From: Streptomyces sp. Root431
GTDB taxonomy: Bacteria > Actinomycetota > Actinomycetes > Streptomycetales > Streptomycetaceae
Reading direction: 5' to 3'
Length of the DNA stretch: 64,000 nt
NCBI RefSeq assembly: GCF_001426585.1
Contig: NZ_LMEI01000006.1
Span: 238,956-302,955, forward strand
Below the pieces are notes generated by a model. The model made no database searches, was not told the origin of the DNA, and saw only the letters and a program-made list of their open reading frames with translations. Shown here one piece after another: positions 8,286 through 17,095 of the stretch; position 1 is the stretch's first letter, and each line of letters starts with the position of its first letter. The position numbers and the translations under genes were made by a program.

Positions 8286-9770
8286 TCACCCGGCCGCCGC
8301 ACGCTCCGCGCACTCCAGGAGCGTGGGAAGGGCCGCCTCCAGGGCCGCGGTCCCGTGCGCGTACGGCAGTCGGAGCCGGTCCCGGAAGCCGTCCACCGGG
8401 GAGAACGCCGAGCCCGGGACGACGGAGACGCCGCGGCGCCGCGCCAGTTGGGCGAGGGTCTCGGTGTCGGCACCCGGGACGCGCACCCAGAGGGCGGCGC
8501 CGCCCGCCGGCCGGGTCCACTCCCAGTGCGGCGCCCCGGAGCGCAGCAGCGCCTCGGCCGTGTCCCGTTGGGCCCGCAGCTCGGCCCTGCGCCGGGCCCG
8601 CGCCTCGGGCAGCCGGTCGAGCAGGCGGACGGCCACCAGCTGGTCCATGACCGAGCAGGACAGGTCGACCGAGGTCTTGATCTTCGCGAGCCGGGCCACC
8701 ACCTGGGGGGAGGAGCGGACCCAGCCCACCCGCAGGCCGCCCCAGAACAGCTTCGAGAGCGTGCCCACGGTCACCGTCGACGCCATGGGCAGCCCGGCGA
8801 CCAGCGGTTCCGGAGCGCCCCCGTCGTCTCCCGGCCCTCCGCTCGCGGCCTTCTCCCCCACCCCGAGGGAGAGTTCGGCGCAGGCCGTGTCCTCGACCGT
8901 GAACAGCTCCAGGTCCCCCAGGACCCGCCGCCACTCCCGGCGCGCCGCGCCGTCCAGCGTCCGCCCCGTCGGGTTGTGCACGGTCGGCTGGAGGTACACC
9001 AGCCGGGGCCGGCCATGGGCGCTCAGCCGTCGCACGGCCGCCGCGCCCGAGCCGTCCCCTCCGCCGTCCCCGTCCGTGCCGACCGGTACCAGCCGGGCGC
9101 CCCGCGCCCGCAGCGCCTCCAAGGCGCCCCGGTACGTGGGGTCCTCCACGACGACCGTGTCGCCCGGCTCCACCAAAGCCTGCGCCACGAGCCACACCGC
9201 CTGCTGCGACCCCGCGGTCACCAGGATCTGCCCGGCCTCCGTCGGCACGCCGGCCGCCCGGTAGTACGCGGCGATGCCCTCCCGCAACGCCGGGATGCCG
9301 TACGGGTGGTAGCCGTCGGCCACGAGCAGCCCGCCGAGGTCGCCGGAGGTCAGCGCCCCCACCGCCTCGCCGACCGCGCCGAGCCCCGGGAGCGCCCCGC
9401 TCGACAGGTCCGCGATGCCCGCCGTCCCCGTCCCCGTACGGGCGTCGAAGCTCACCAGCCGCCCCTCGGCGACGTACCGGTCGAGCGCCCCCGAGGCCCG
9501 CAGCCGCGAGCCGCTGCCGCGCACGCTCTCCAGCCACCCCTCGGCCTCCAGGAGGCCGTACGCGGAGGTGACCGTGGACCGGCTGACGGCCAGGACCAGC
9601 GCCAGTTCGCGCTGCGAGGGCAGCACGGTCCCCGCCGGTACGTCGCCGCGCTCGGCCAGCTCCCGCAGCGCGTCCGCCAGTCGGCGTGGCAGCGGTCCCG
9701 CGCCCTCCGAGGACCAGCCGGTGAGGAGTCGGGACAAACGGGTCGAAGCAATCCTGGCCATGGCACCCAT
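8286..9770 (-). CDS. MocR/PdxR-type regulator (GntR HTH fused to class I aminotransferase fold)
   Basis: 494 residues: a GntR winged helix (about 25-95, with VLPSQRELALVLAVSRSTVTSAYGLL split over its recognition helix) joined to a PLP-binding aminotransferase-like domain (about 120-490). The PLP lysine lies in VGTLSKLFWGG near residue 338; VEDPTYRG and LQPTVHNPTGRT are typical fold-I motifs. These proteins regulate adjacent genes in response to PLP or an amino-acid-like effector and usually have no transaminase activity. It is divergent from the Tm-1-like gene, with an 18-bp dyad in the 126-base gap, so that gene pair is the likely target; control of the bis-indole operon is also possible. 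Start chosen as MGAM at 9770; the second ATG at 9761 is an alternative. Confidence 0.88.
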   Translation of the reverse strand: MGAMARIASTRLSRLLTGWSSEGAGPLPRRLADALRELAERGDVPAGTVLPSQRELALVLAVSRSTVTSAYGLLEAEGWLESVRGSGSRLRASGALDRYVAEGRLVSFDARTGTGTAGIADLSSGALPGLGAVGEAVGALTSGDLGGLLVADGYHPYGIPALREGIAAYYRAAGVPTEAGQILVTAGSQQAVWLVAQALVEPGDTVVVEDPTYRGALEALRARGARLVPVGTDGDGGGDGSGAAAVRRLSAHGRPRLVYLQPTVHNPTGRTLDGAARREWRRVLGDLELFTVEDTACAELSLGVGEKAASGGPGDDGGAPEPLVAGLPMASTVTVGTLSKLFWGGLRVGWVRSSPQVVARLAKIKTSVDLSCSVMDQLVAVRLLDRLPEARARRRAELRAQRDTAEALLRSGAPHWEWTRPAGGAALWVRVPGADTETLAQLARRRGVSVVPGSAFSPVDGFRDRLRLPYAHGTAALEAALPTLLECAERAAAG

Positions 9771-9788
9771 AGTGCGCCACGGCGCAGG

Positions 9789-9806
9789 CCAATCCGGCCG
9801 GACTGG
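9789..9806. promoter_or_regulatory. 18-bp dyad between MocR and Tm-1-like genes, candidate operator
   Basis: Half-sites CCAATCCGG and CCGGACTGG form an inverted repeat with a single mismatched pair, centred about 28 bases from the MocR start. The location in a divergent promoter region suggests a binding site for the MocR protein; not proven. Confidence 0.5.
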
Positions 9807-9896
9807 TCGTTGTCGCCGCAGGTGGCGCGACGGAGGATCGACGAGAACGGGACCGGACCGCGGTACCGGACGCGGGACCGGGAGAAGGGTGGGGGC

Positions 9897-11147
9897 ATGG
9901 CGACCGTCGTGCTGGTCGGGACGCTGGACACGAAGGGGGAGGAGTACGCCTGGCTGCGGGAGCGGCTCAGGGAGTACGGCAGCGACGTCCTCCTCGTCGA
10001 CACCGGTGTCCTGCCGCCGCCCGCGCACGCGCCCGTGCCCGACGTCTCCGCCGACGTCGTCGCGCGCGCCGCCGGTCACGACCTGGCCAGGCTGCGGGCG
10101 GCGGGCGACCGGGGCGCCGCCGTCTCCGCGATGGCGCACGGCCTGACCCGCGTCGTCCTCGACCTCTACCGCAAGGGGAAGCTGCACGCCGTGCTCGCCG
10201 CGGCCGGCAGCGGCGGCTCCGCGATCGCCGCCCAGGCGATGCGGGCCCTGCCCATCGGCGTGCCCAAGATGCTCGTCAGCACCATGGTCGGCGGGGACGT
10301 CTCCCCGTACGTCGACAGCAGCGACCTCACCATGATGTACAGCGTCGTCGACATCTCCGGCCTCAACGCCGTCTCCTGCCAGGTCCTCGGCAACGCCGCG
10401 GCGGCCGCCGCCGGCATGGCCCGCCGGTACGAGCGCAACCACGACGAACCCGCAGGCCGGGGGCGCCCGGTCGTCGCGGCCACCATGTTCGGCGTGACGA
10501 CCCCGGCCGTCGACGCGGCCCGCGCCCGGCTCGCCGAACTGGGCTACGAGGTCCTCGTCTTCCACGCCACCGGCGCGGGCGGCCGGGCCGTCGAGAAGCT
10601 CGCCAGGGACGGCATGCTCGACGGCGTGCTCGACCTGACGACCACGGAGCTCGCCGACGAGCTGGTCGGCGGCGTGCTCAGCGCGGGCCCCACGCGGCTC
10701 ACCGCCGCCGGGGTCATGGGCATCCCGCAGGTCGTCGCCCCCGGAGCCCTCGACATGGTCAACTTCGGCCCGGCCGCGACCGTGCCGGAACGGTTCACCG
10801 AGCGCCGACTGCTCGTCCACAACGCGACGGTGACCCTCATGCGCACCACCGCCGCCGAGATGGCCGAGCTCGGCACCGGAATGGGCCGCAAGCTCCGCAC
10901 GGCGCGCGGCCCCGCCGAGGTCTTCTGGCCGCTGCGCGGCATCTCCGCCGTGGACACCGCCGACGGCCCCTTCGACGACCCCGAGGCCGACCGGGCCGGT
11001 CTGGACGCCCTGCGCGCGGCCGTCCGCGGCGGCGAGGTCCGCGTCCACGAACTCGACGCGCACATCAACGACGCCTCCTTCGCGGTCGCCATGGCCGACC
11101 GCCTCCACCAGCTGATCGCCGAGAACACCCGCGGACCGGGCTACTGA
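9897..11147 (+). CDS. Tm-1-like ATP-binding domain protein (UPF0261 family)
   Basis: 416 residues covering the whole UPF0261 / Tm-1-like ATP-binding domain: [21 protein letters not shown] at the N-terminus, the glycine-rich [41 protein letters not shown], and late MRTTAAEM and [15 protein letters not shown] motifs. In plants this domain forms the N-terminal half of the tomato Tm-1 protein, followed by a TIM barrel; here the TIM-barrel half is the next gene. Biochemical role in bacteria is not established; an enzymatic role on a small phosphorylated or nucleotide-activated substrate is inference. ATG at 9897 with a weak GGGTGGGGG upstream. Confidence 0.88.
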   Translation: MATVVLVGTLDTKGEEYAWLRERLREYGSDVLLVDTGVLPPPAHAPVPDVSADVVARAAGHDLARLRAAGDRGAAVSAMAHGLTRVVLDLYRKGKLHAVLAAAGSGGSAIAAQAMRALPIGVPKMLVSTMVGGDVSPYVDSSDLTMMYSVVDISGLNAVSCQVLGNAAAAAAGMARRYERNHDEPAGRGRPVVAATMFGVTTPAVDAARARLAELGYEVLVFHATGAGGRAVEKLARDGMLDGVLDLTTTELADELVGGVLSAGPTRLTAAGVMGIPQVVAPGALDMVNFGPAATVPERFTERRLLVHNATVTLMRTTAAEMAELGTGMGRKLRTARGPAEVFWPLRGISAVDTADGPFDDPEADRAGLDALRAAVRGGEVRVHELDAHINDASFAVAMADRLHQLIAENTRGPGY

Positions 11148-11200
11148 ACGACCTGCCCACCGGGTCGCCGAACGACGTGATGAATCGACGTGACGACCCG

Positions 11201-11245
11201 CGACCCGATGACCGGCGACCTGATGACCGGCGACCTGATGACCGG
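11201..11245. repeat. 15-bp tandem repeat, three copies, in the gap between Tm-1 halves
   Basis: Three copies of CGACCTGATGACCGG (first copy with one change) lie between the Tm-1-like stop and the GTG of the TIM-barrel gene. Reading them as coding would add an Asp/Arg-rich extension foreign to the family, so they are treated as spacer. Confidence 0.85.
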
Positions 11246-11275
11246 GCCACCCCACACTCCGAGGAGACATCCACA

Positions 11276-12118
11276 GTGAACACCGGATCCACCGTCAGCC
11301 GTCAGGACGTCCTCACCCGGCTGCGCGCCCAGGTCGCCGCGGGCCGGCCGATCGTCGGCGCCGGGGCGGGCACCGGACTCTCCGCCAAGTGCGCCGAGGC
11401 AGGCGGGGTCGACCTGCTGATCATCTACAACTCGGGCCGCTACCGGATGGCGGGCCGCGGCTCCCTCGCGGGCCTCCTGCCGTACGGGGACGCCAACGCG
11501 ATCGTCCAGGACATGGCCCGCGAGGTGCTGCCCGTGGTCCGCGACACCCCGGTCCTCGCCGGGGTCTGCGGCACCGACCCGTTCCGCCGCATGGACCTCT
11601 TCCTGGACGAGCTGAAGGCCATGGGCTTCGCGGGCGTGCAGAACTTCCCCACGGTCGGCCTGTACGACGGCACCTTCCGCGTCAACCTGGAGGAGACCGG
11701 CATGGGGTACGGCCTGGAGGTCGACATGGTCAGGGCCGCCCACGAGCGGGACCTGCTGACCGCCCCGTACGTCTTCGATCCGGAGCAGGCCGCCGACATG
11801 GCCGCGGCGGGCGCCGACGTCCTCGTGCCCCACGTCGGGCTCACCACCAAGGGCGCCATCGGCGCGGGCACGGCCCTGACGCTCGACCAGGCGGCGGCAG
11901 CGGTCCAGGAGATGCACGACGCCGCCAAGCGCGTGAACCCCGACATCCTGGTCCTCTGCCACGGCGGGCCCATCGCGGAGCCGGAGGACGCGCGTTACGT
12001 CCTGGAGCACACCACCGGGGTCGTCGGCTTCTTCGGGGCCTCGTCGATCGAACGGCTGCCCACGGAACGGGCCGTGACCGAGCAGACCCGCGCCTTCAAG
12101 GCTCTCACCCTCGGCTGA
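11276..12118 (+). CDS. Phosphoenolpyruvate-hydrolase-family TIM-barrel protein (Tm-1 C-terminal half)
   Basis: 280-residue TIM barrel of the PEP hydrolase-like family. Characteristic stretches are [82 protein letters not shown] and [12 protein letters not shown]. The GTG at 11276 is chosen because GAGGAG lies nine bases before it and the family begins here; a further upstream ATG would translate the 15-bp repeats. Same strand and 128 bases after the Tm-1-like gene, so almost surely co-transcribed. Together they equal the two-domain plant Tm-1 architecture. Reaction unknown; the family resembles class II aldolase / PEP-handling barrels. Confidence 0.88.
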   Translation: MNTGSTVSRQDVLTRLRAQVAAGRPIVGAGAGTGLSAKCAEAGGVDLLIIYNSGRYRMAGRGSLAGLLPYGDANAIVQDMAREVLPVVRDTPVLAGVCGTDPFRRMDLFLDELKAMGFAGVQNFPTVGLYDGTFRVNLEETGMGYGLEVDMVRAAHERDLLTAPYVFDPEQAADMAAAGADVLVPHVGLTTKGAIGAGTALTLDQAAAAVQEMHDAAKRVNPDILVLCHGGPIAEPEDARYVLEHTTGVVGFFGASSIERLPTERAVTEQTRAFKALTLG

Positions 12119-12242
12119 CGGCTCCCGGCGCGGCCTCCGGGCGTCGGCCCTGTCGGTGGCGTGGCGTACAACTGAGAGCGGGGAAAAGAGCACGACCGCA
12201 CGACTGCGCGACCGACGTGCGACCGCACGAGGGGGACTGTAC

Positions 12243-15200
12243 GTGGACACCATCGCGGACCAGGGGTGCGCCGACCGCGCGCCCCTCGTCGGGCGAGCCC
12301 GGGAACTGGACCGGCTGGACGGGCTGCTGGGCTGCCGCACGGAGGGTGCGGGCCCGGTGGCCGTGGACGTCACGGGCGAGCCCGGCATCGGCAAGACCCG
12401 TCTCCTGACGGAGTTCGGGATACGGGCCAGGGGCCGCGGGGCGACCGTCCTGCGGGGCAGGGCCGGGACCGCCGAAGGGCGCGCCGGCACTCCCTTCCAG
12501 GCCGTCCTGGACGCGTTCGCCGACCTCGACCACCGGGAGCGCGCCACCACGCCGGCCCTGGCCGAACTCGCCCGGCTCGTCGAGCACGACGGGCGTGACG
12601 CGTCGGGCGTGCGTGACGGGCGCAACGGGCATGACTCGTCGGGCCCGCGTGACGGGCGTGAGGTGCGGGACGGGCATGACTCGTCGGGCCCGCGTGACGT
12701 GTGTGAGGTGCGGGACGTGGAGGACGAGCGCGTGCGGCGGATCGGCGCCGCGCTCGGCCGGGTGCCCGCGCCCGGGCTCGTGCTCCTCCTCGACGACCTC
12801 CACCGTGCCGACCCGGCCACCGTCGCCCTCGTCGACCACCTCCTCCGGCACCCCCTGCGCGCCCCCGTCCTGGTCGTCGTGGCCCGACGGGAGCGCCAGA
12901 CGCCGCCCGCCCTCGCCTCCTCCCTCGCCCGGGCCGCCGACTCCGGCGCGCTCGCCCGGCTGGACCTCGGACCGCTGGCGGCGGAGGACTGCGCCGAGGC
13001 CCTCGCCCCCGGGGCGCCGCCGGACACGGTGAGCGAGCTGTACGCGGCCAGCGGCGGCAACCCGCTCTACTTCCGCGCGCTCGCCCACACCCGTACACCG
13101 CACGGCCGCGCGCCCGGCACCGGCCCGGTGGCCGTCCTCCTCGACGAACTGACACCGCTCTGCGGGGTGGAGCGGGCGATCGTCGAGGCGATCGCCGTGC
13201 TCGACGGGAGGGCCACCTCCGAACTGGTCGCGGCCGTGGCGGCGCCCGGTCGAGGCGAGGGAGCCACGGAGTACGGGGCGGACAGGGAGCAGGGCCGGGG
13301 CGGTCAGGAGACGATCGACGCCGCCCTGCGCGCGCTGGCCCGCCGCGACCTCGTCCGGACCGACGAGGCAGGCCGTACCCTCGGCCTGCGCCATCCGGCC
13401 CTCCCGGAACTGGTCCGGGGCGCGCTCGACCCGTGGCGCCGCCGCGAACTGCACCGCCGGGCGGAGGCCGCGCTGGCCCGGTCCGGCGCACCCGCGAGCG
13501 CGCGGGCCCCGCACCTCGTGGGCGCGGCGACCGGTCCGGATGCCGCGACCGCGGCCGTACTCGTCGAAGCCGCCGAGCGGACCGGGACCGTCGACCCCGC
13601 GCGCGCCGCCCACTGGCTCGCGGCGGCCCTCGACCACCTCCCCGACACGGCCGAGCACCTCGCCCACCGGCTCGAACTGACGCTCCGCCGAGCCCAGGCA
13701 CTCGGCTCGGCCGGCCGCGTCGCCGAGAGCCGGGACCTCCTCCACCGACTCATCGACACGTGCCGCCCGGGCTCCGGCCGCGGCCCGTGCGACACCCCCG
13801 GCGGCCACCCCCAGGACACGGCGGGGATCCGGACCTCCGCCGTCCTCCTGTGCGCGTTCATGGAGCGCCACCTGGGCCGCTACCCCGAAGCGGACGCCCT
13901 GCTCCGCCGCGAGCTGGAGCGCAACCCCGACCCCCGGGCGGGCCTGCGGACCGGGCTCGTCGTCGAGTGGGGCGCCCGCGCCCTCTTCGCCACCCGCTAC
14001 CCCGAGGTCCGCGAGGAGGTCGACCGGACCCTCGGCGAGGCGCGGCTCCGCCACGACGAGGCGCAGACCGCGGAGGTCCTGACGCTCTCGGCCCTCGGCG
14101 AGGCCTACGAGGGCGGGACCACCAAGGCCCGCGCCCGCGCGACGGAGGCCGCGGCCCTCACCGACGCCCTCACGGACGGCGAACTGGCCGACCACGTCGA
14201 GTCGCTGGTGCGCCTGAGCTGGACCGAGGCCTTCCTGGAGGAGTACGGGACGGCCGAGCGTCACACCACGCGGGGCATCGCGGTCGTCCGCCGCGCCGGG
14301 CGGCCCTTCGCGCTCTCGCAGCTCCTCCTCTGCTCGGCGTACGTCCACTTCCTCACGGGCAGGGTCGGCGCCGCGCTCGACCTGGCGGAGGAGTCCCTCA
14401 CCGTCGCCCACCCCCTGGGCGGCGCCGAGCTCCTCGGCTTCAGCCGGGCGATGCGCGCCACCGTCCTCCTCCACGCCCGGCCGCTCGGCGACCCCGAGGC
14501 ACTGGCCGCCGCGGAGGAGGCCGCGGCCACCGTGGGCACCGCCCAGAGCTGGTGGGCCACGCAGGCCCGCTGCATGCTCGCCCACAACGTCCCGGTCGGC
14601 CAGGACCCGCACCGGGTCCGGGGGGCGCTCCTGCGCGCGGGCGGCGACCGGGACCTGTCCCGGCTCCAGCCGTCCCTGCGCCCCGGCTATCTCGAACTCC
14701 TCGCCGCGGCGGCCCTCGTGGCCGGCGACCCCGCCGAGGCCGAGCGCGTGGCCCGGCGCGCCCTGACGGAGGCGCAGCGGCTCGGGCTGCCCGTGCAGCG
14801 CGGTGCCGCCCAGCGCGCGTGGGGGCGGGTGCTGGCCCACCGCGGCGATGCGGCGGCCGCCGCCGAGGCCTTCACCGAGGCCGCACGGGAGAGCGCCCGC
14901 TCCGGGGCCGGGCTGCGCGAGGCCCACAGCCTGCTCCTCGCCGCCCCGCACGTACAGGCCGCGGGCGACGGGCCACGGGCCGCCGCCCTGTGGCGCAGGG
15001 GCCGCCGCCTGGCGGCCGACGGCGGCGCCCGCATGCTCGTCGATCTGGCCGACCGGACGCGACCGGCCCCACCGGACGCCGGCGCCCCCGGCGGACGCCT
15101 CTCCGTCCTCACCCCGCGCGAGCGCGAGATATCGGTCCTCGTCGCCGAAGGGCTCACCAACCAGGCGGTGGCCGACCGGCTCTGCCTGAGCCCCCGCACC

Positions 15201-15314
15201 GTCGAGAGCCATGTCGCCCGGGTCTACCGCAAGACGGGTGTGGAGACCCGGGCGGGCCTCGCCTCCCTGGTCGTCAGGACCGGGGTGGGCGGAGTTCAGT
15301 CCTCGCGCGGATGA
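12243..15314 (+). CDS. LAL-type (large ATP-binding) LuxR-family transcriptional regulator
   Basis: 1023 residues. An AAA/STAND ATPase with Walker A GEPGIGKTRLL near residue 45 and Walker B LVLLLDDLHRAD near 180, a long alpha-helical TPR-like middle region, and a C-terminal LuxR HTH (LTPREREISVLVAEGLTNQ...SPRTVESHVARVYRKTGV, about 955-1010). LAL proteins activate secondary-metabolite or sugar genes. The GTG at 12243 has GAGGGGGA eight bases before it. Unusual: about three copies of a 15-residue Asp/Arg/Gly/Ser-rich repeat sit between Walker A and Walker B. Its 3' end overlaps the convergent kinase gene by 19 bases. The target is unknown; the Tm-1 pair or the nearby biosynthetic operon are candidates. 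Confidence 0.9.
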   Translation: MDTIADQGCADRAPLVGRARELDRLDGLLGCRTEGAGPVAVDVTGEPGIGKTRLLTEFGIRARGRGATVLRGRAGTAEGRAGTPFQAVLDAFADLDHRERATTPALAELARLVEHDGRDASGVRDGRNGHDSSGPRDGREVRDGHDSSGPRDVCEVRDVEDERVRRIGAALGRVPAPGLVLLLDDLHRADPATVALVDHLLRHPLRAPVLVVVARRERQTPPALASSLARAADSGALARLDLGPLAAEDCAEALAPGAPPDTVSELYAASGGNPLYFRALAHTRTPHGRAPGTGPVAVLLDELTPLCGVERAIVEAIAVLDGRATSELVAAVAAPGRGEGATEYGADREQGRGGQETIDAALRALARRDLVRTDEAGRTLGLRHPALPELVRGALDPWRRRELHRRAEAALARSGAPASARAPHLVGAATGPDAATAAVLVEAAERTGTVDPARAAHWLAAALDHLPDTAEHLAHRLELTLRRAQALGSAGRVAESRDLLHRLIDTCRPGSGRGPCDTPGGHPQDTAGIRTSAVLLCAFMERHLGRYPEADALLRRELERNPDPRAGLRTGLVVEWGARALFATRYPEVREEVDRTLGEARLRHDEAQTAEVLTLSALGEAYEGGTTKARARATEAAALTDALTDGELADHVESLVRLSWTEAFLEEYGTAERHTTRGIAVVRRAGRPFALSQLLLCSAYVHFLTGRVGAALDLAEESLTVAHPLGGAELLGFSRAMRATVLLHARPLGDPEALAAAEEAAATVGTAQSWWATQARCMLAHNVPVGQDPHRVRGALLRAGGDRDLSRLQPSLRPGYLELLAAAALVAGDPAEAERVARRALTEAQRLGLPVQRGAAQRAWGRVLAHRGDAAAAAEAFTEAARESARSGAGLREAHSLLLAAPHVQAAGDGPRAAALWRRGRRLAADGGARMLVDLADRTRPAPPDAGAPGGRLSVLTPREREISVLVAEGLTNQAVADRLCLSPRTVESHVARVYRKTGVETRAGLASLVVRTGVGGVQSSRG
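12626..12715. repeat. 45-bp in-frame tandem repeat inside the LAL regulator
   Basis: A 28-base block beginning CGGGCATGACTCGTCGGG occurs at 12626 and again exactly 45 bases later at 12671; a more diverged copy precedes them. It encodes repeats like GHDSSGPRDGREVRD and GHDSSGPRDVCEVRD, an insertion in the ATPase domain. Confidence 0.9.
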
Positions 15315-17095
15315 GTGGACGTCACCCGGCCCTTCGTGTCGGCGTTGATGTAGGCCGCGCCGTAGGTGTCGGACAGGTAGATGCTCAGGCCCGGGCCGCT
15401 CCCGAGCATCGTCGAGCCCGGGGTGACGACGAGGTACCGGCTGGTGGGCCGGTCGATGCCCAGCTCCTTGTCGGCGCGCTTCAGGAGCGCGGGCAGGGCG
15501 TCCCAGTCGTAGGCGTCCAGGTCGGTCGGGATCGCGCCGGGGAAGGCGGTGCCGCCGGGGCCCTGACGGACGGCCACGTCCTCGCCCCGGTAGATGTACC
15601 GGTCGTAGCGCTTCGTACTGCCCTTGACCATGGACTGGGCCACCGCGTAGTCCGGGTACACGACGAAACTGGTGACCTTCGCCCCGTCCGTGGCGGCGTG
15701 GACCGCGGCGACGGCCGCCTTGATCCCGGCCGGGGTGAGCAGATCGAGCTCCTTCGGAGCCGGGGCCGAGGTCTTCACCGGCGCCGTCGAGGCGTCGGGG
15801 CGCTGGGCGGCCGGGCCCTGCTGGGAGGGCGGCGCTGAGCTCGCACCGTCGCCGGCCTCGCCGGGCCGCCAGTCCCAGGCCATGGCGCCGACGGGGATCC
15901 CGACGGCGAGCACCACGACGGCGGCGCTGCCGAGGAACCGGGCGACGCGCCCCCGCCGCGCGGGAACGGGTACGGGTGCCCGTCCCGGTACGGAAGGCGC
16001 TGTCTCGGGATGCGCGGACGAGGCAGGAGAGGGAGGCGGGGGAGACGGGGGAGTCGACGACGCTGACGGAGACGAGGGAGGCGCGAGCCGGAACGAGGTC
16101 ACCGACCCGTCACCGGCCGATCCGTCACCGGCCGGCCCGTCACCGGCCGTTCCGTCACCGGCCGTCTCGCCACCGGCATCCCCCTCACCGACAGCCTGCT
16201 CCTCGCCGCGGCTCTGCTCCTCGACGGCCCCGGCCCCGTCCTGTGCCGTCGGCTTGGCGTCCGCCGGTTCCGAGCCGGTCGCGGCGGCAGCCAGGGCGCG
16301 GTCGAGTTCCTCCGTGTCCGGGCGGGCGGACGGATCGCGTACCAGCAGCCGGGTCAGGACATCGGTGAGCCCGCCTGCCCGCCGGGGCGGTGGCACGTCG
16401 TCGGAGAGCACGGCGGCCAGCGTCGCCAGGGTGTTCTCCCGGCGGAGCGGGTGGTGGCCCTCCACCGCCACGTACAGCAGCATGCCCAGGGACCACAGGT
16501 CGGCGGCGGGGCCGCTCGAACGGCCGCGGATCCGCTCCGGCGCCATGTAGTCGGGCGAGCCGATGATCGAACCCGAGGCCGTGAGGACCGTGGACTCGCG
16601 GATCGCGGCGATGCCGAAGTCGGTGAGGACCGGCCGCCCGTCCGGACGCAGCAGGACGTTGGCGGGCTTCACGTCACGGTGCTCGATGTCCCGCTCGTGG
16701 GCGGCCGACAGGGCGTCGAGCAGGCGGCGCCCGAGGACGGCGGCCTCGGTGGGCGTCATAGGGCCCCGGTCGAGGCGGTCCTGGAGCGAACCGCCGGTGA
16801 CCAGCTCCATCACGAGCCAGGGGTACGTGCCCTCGCCCGCGTCGACGATGTGGTGGATCGTCACCACGCCGGGATGGTCGATGCGGGCCAGCGCCCGGGC
16901 CTCGCGGAGCACCCGCGCCCGCAGCGTCCGGGCGCCCTCGGCGTCGTGCTCGGCCATCGCGGGATCCGGCGGGCGCACCTCCTTGAGGGCCACGTCACGG
17001 TGGAGGGCCAGGTCGCGGGCGCGCCAGACCGTTCCCATCCCGCCGCCGCCCAGTCGCTCCACCAGCTCGAAGCGGCCGTCGATCACTCTGCTCAC
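15296..17095 (-). CDS. Membrane Ser/Thr protein kinase (PknB-like) with unknown extracellular domain
   Basis: 599 residues. Kinase domain 1-270: glycine loop LGGGGMGTVW, VALKEV lysine, EHRDVKPANVLL catalytic loop near 138, DFGIAAI near 158 and SPDYMAPERI activation-segment end. A Pro/Ser and Ala-Gly-Asp-Gly-rich juxtamembrane region (15-bp DNA repeats) precedes a single membrane helix (about 380-400) and an about 190-residue outer domain with no recognised fold. The GTG at 17095 overlaps the TPR gene stop as GTGA, so translation is coupled to the TPR protein. It probably phosphorylates cytoplasmic proteins in response to an envelope signal (family knowledge). The 3' end overlaps the LAL gene convergently. 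Confidence 0.92.
   Translation of the reverse strand: MSRVIDGRFELVERLGGGGMGTVWRARDLALHRDVALKEVRPPDPAMAEHDAEGARTLRARVLREARALARIDHPGVVTIHHIVDAGEGTYPWLVMELVTGGSLQDRLDRGPMTPTEAAVLGRRLLDALSAAHERDIEHRDVKPANVLLRPDGRPVLTDFGIAAIRESTVLTASGSIIGSPDYMAPERIRGRSSGPAADLWSLGMLLYVAVEGHHPLRRENTLATLAAVLSDDVPPPRRAGGLTDVLTRLLVRDPSARPDTEELDRALAAAATGSEPADAKPTAQDGAGAVEEQSRGEEQAVGEGDAGGETAGDGTAGDGPAGDGSAGDGSVTSFRLAPPSSPSASSTPPSPPPPSPASSAHPETAPSVPGRAPVPVPARRGRVARFLGSAAVVVLAVGIPVGAMAWDWRPGEAGDGASSAPPSQQGPAAQRPDASTAPVKTSAPAPKELDLLTPAGIKAAVAAVHAATDGAKVTSFVVYPDYAVAQSMVKGSTKRYDRYIYRGEDVAVRQGPGGTAFPGAIPTDLDAYDWDALPALLKRADKELGIDRPTSRYLVVTPGSTMLGSGPGLSIYLSDTYGAAYINADTKGRVTSTHPRED
16107..16166. repeat. 15-bp in-frame repeat, four copies, in kinase linker
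   Basis: Four units of CCGTCACCGGCC plus three variable bases, encoding Ala-Gly-Asp-Gly-X in the juxtamembrane linker of the kinase. Low-complexity linker expansion. Confidence 0.9.

Noticed and set aside
8286..11270. 994-residue minus-strand open frame extending the MocR gene upstream
   Set aside because: The extension is antisense to the Tm-1-like gene and His/Gly/Arg-rich; MocR homology begins at about 9770.
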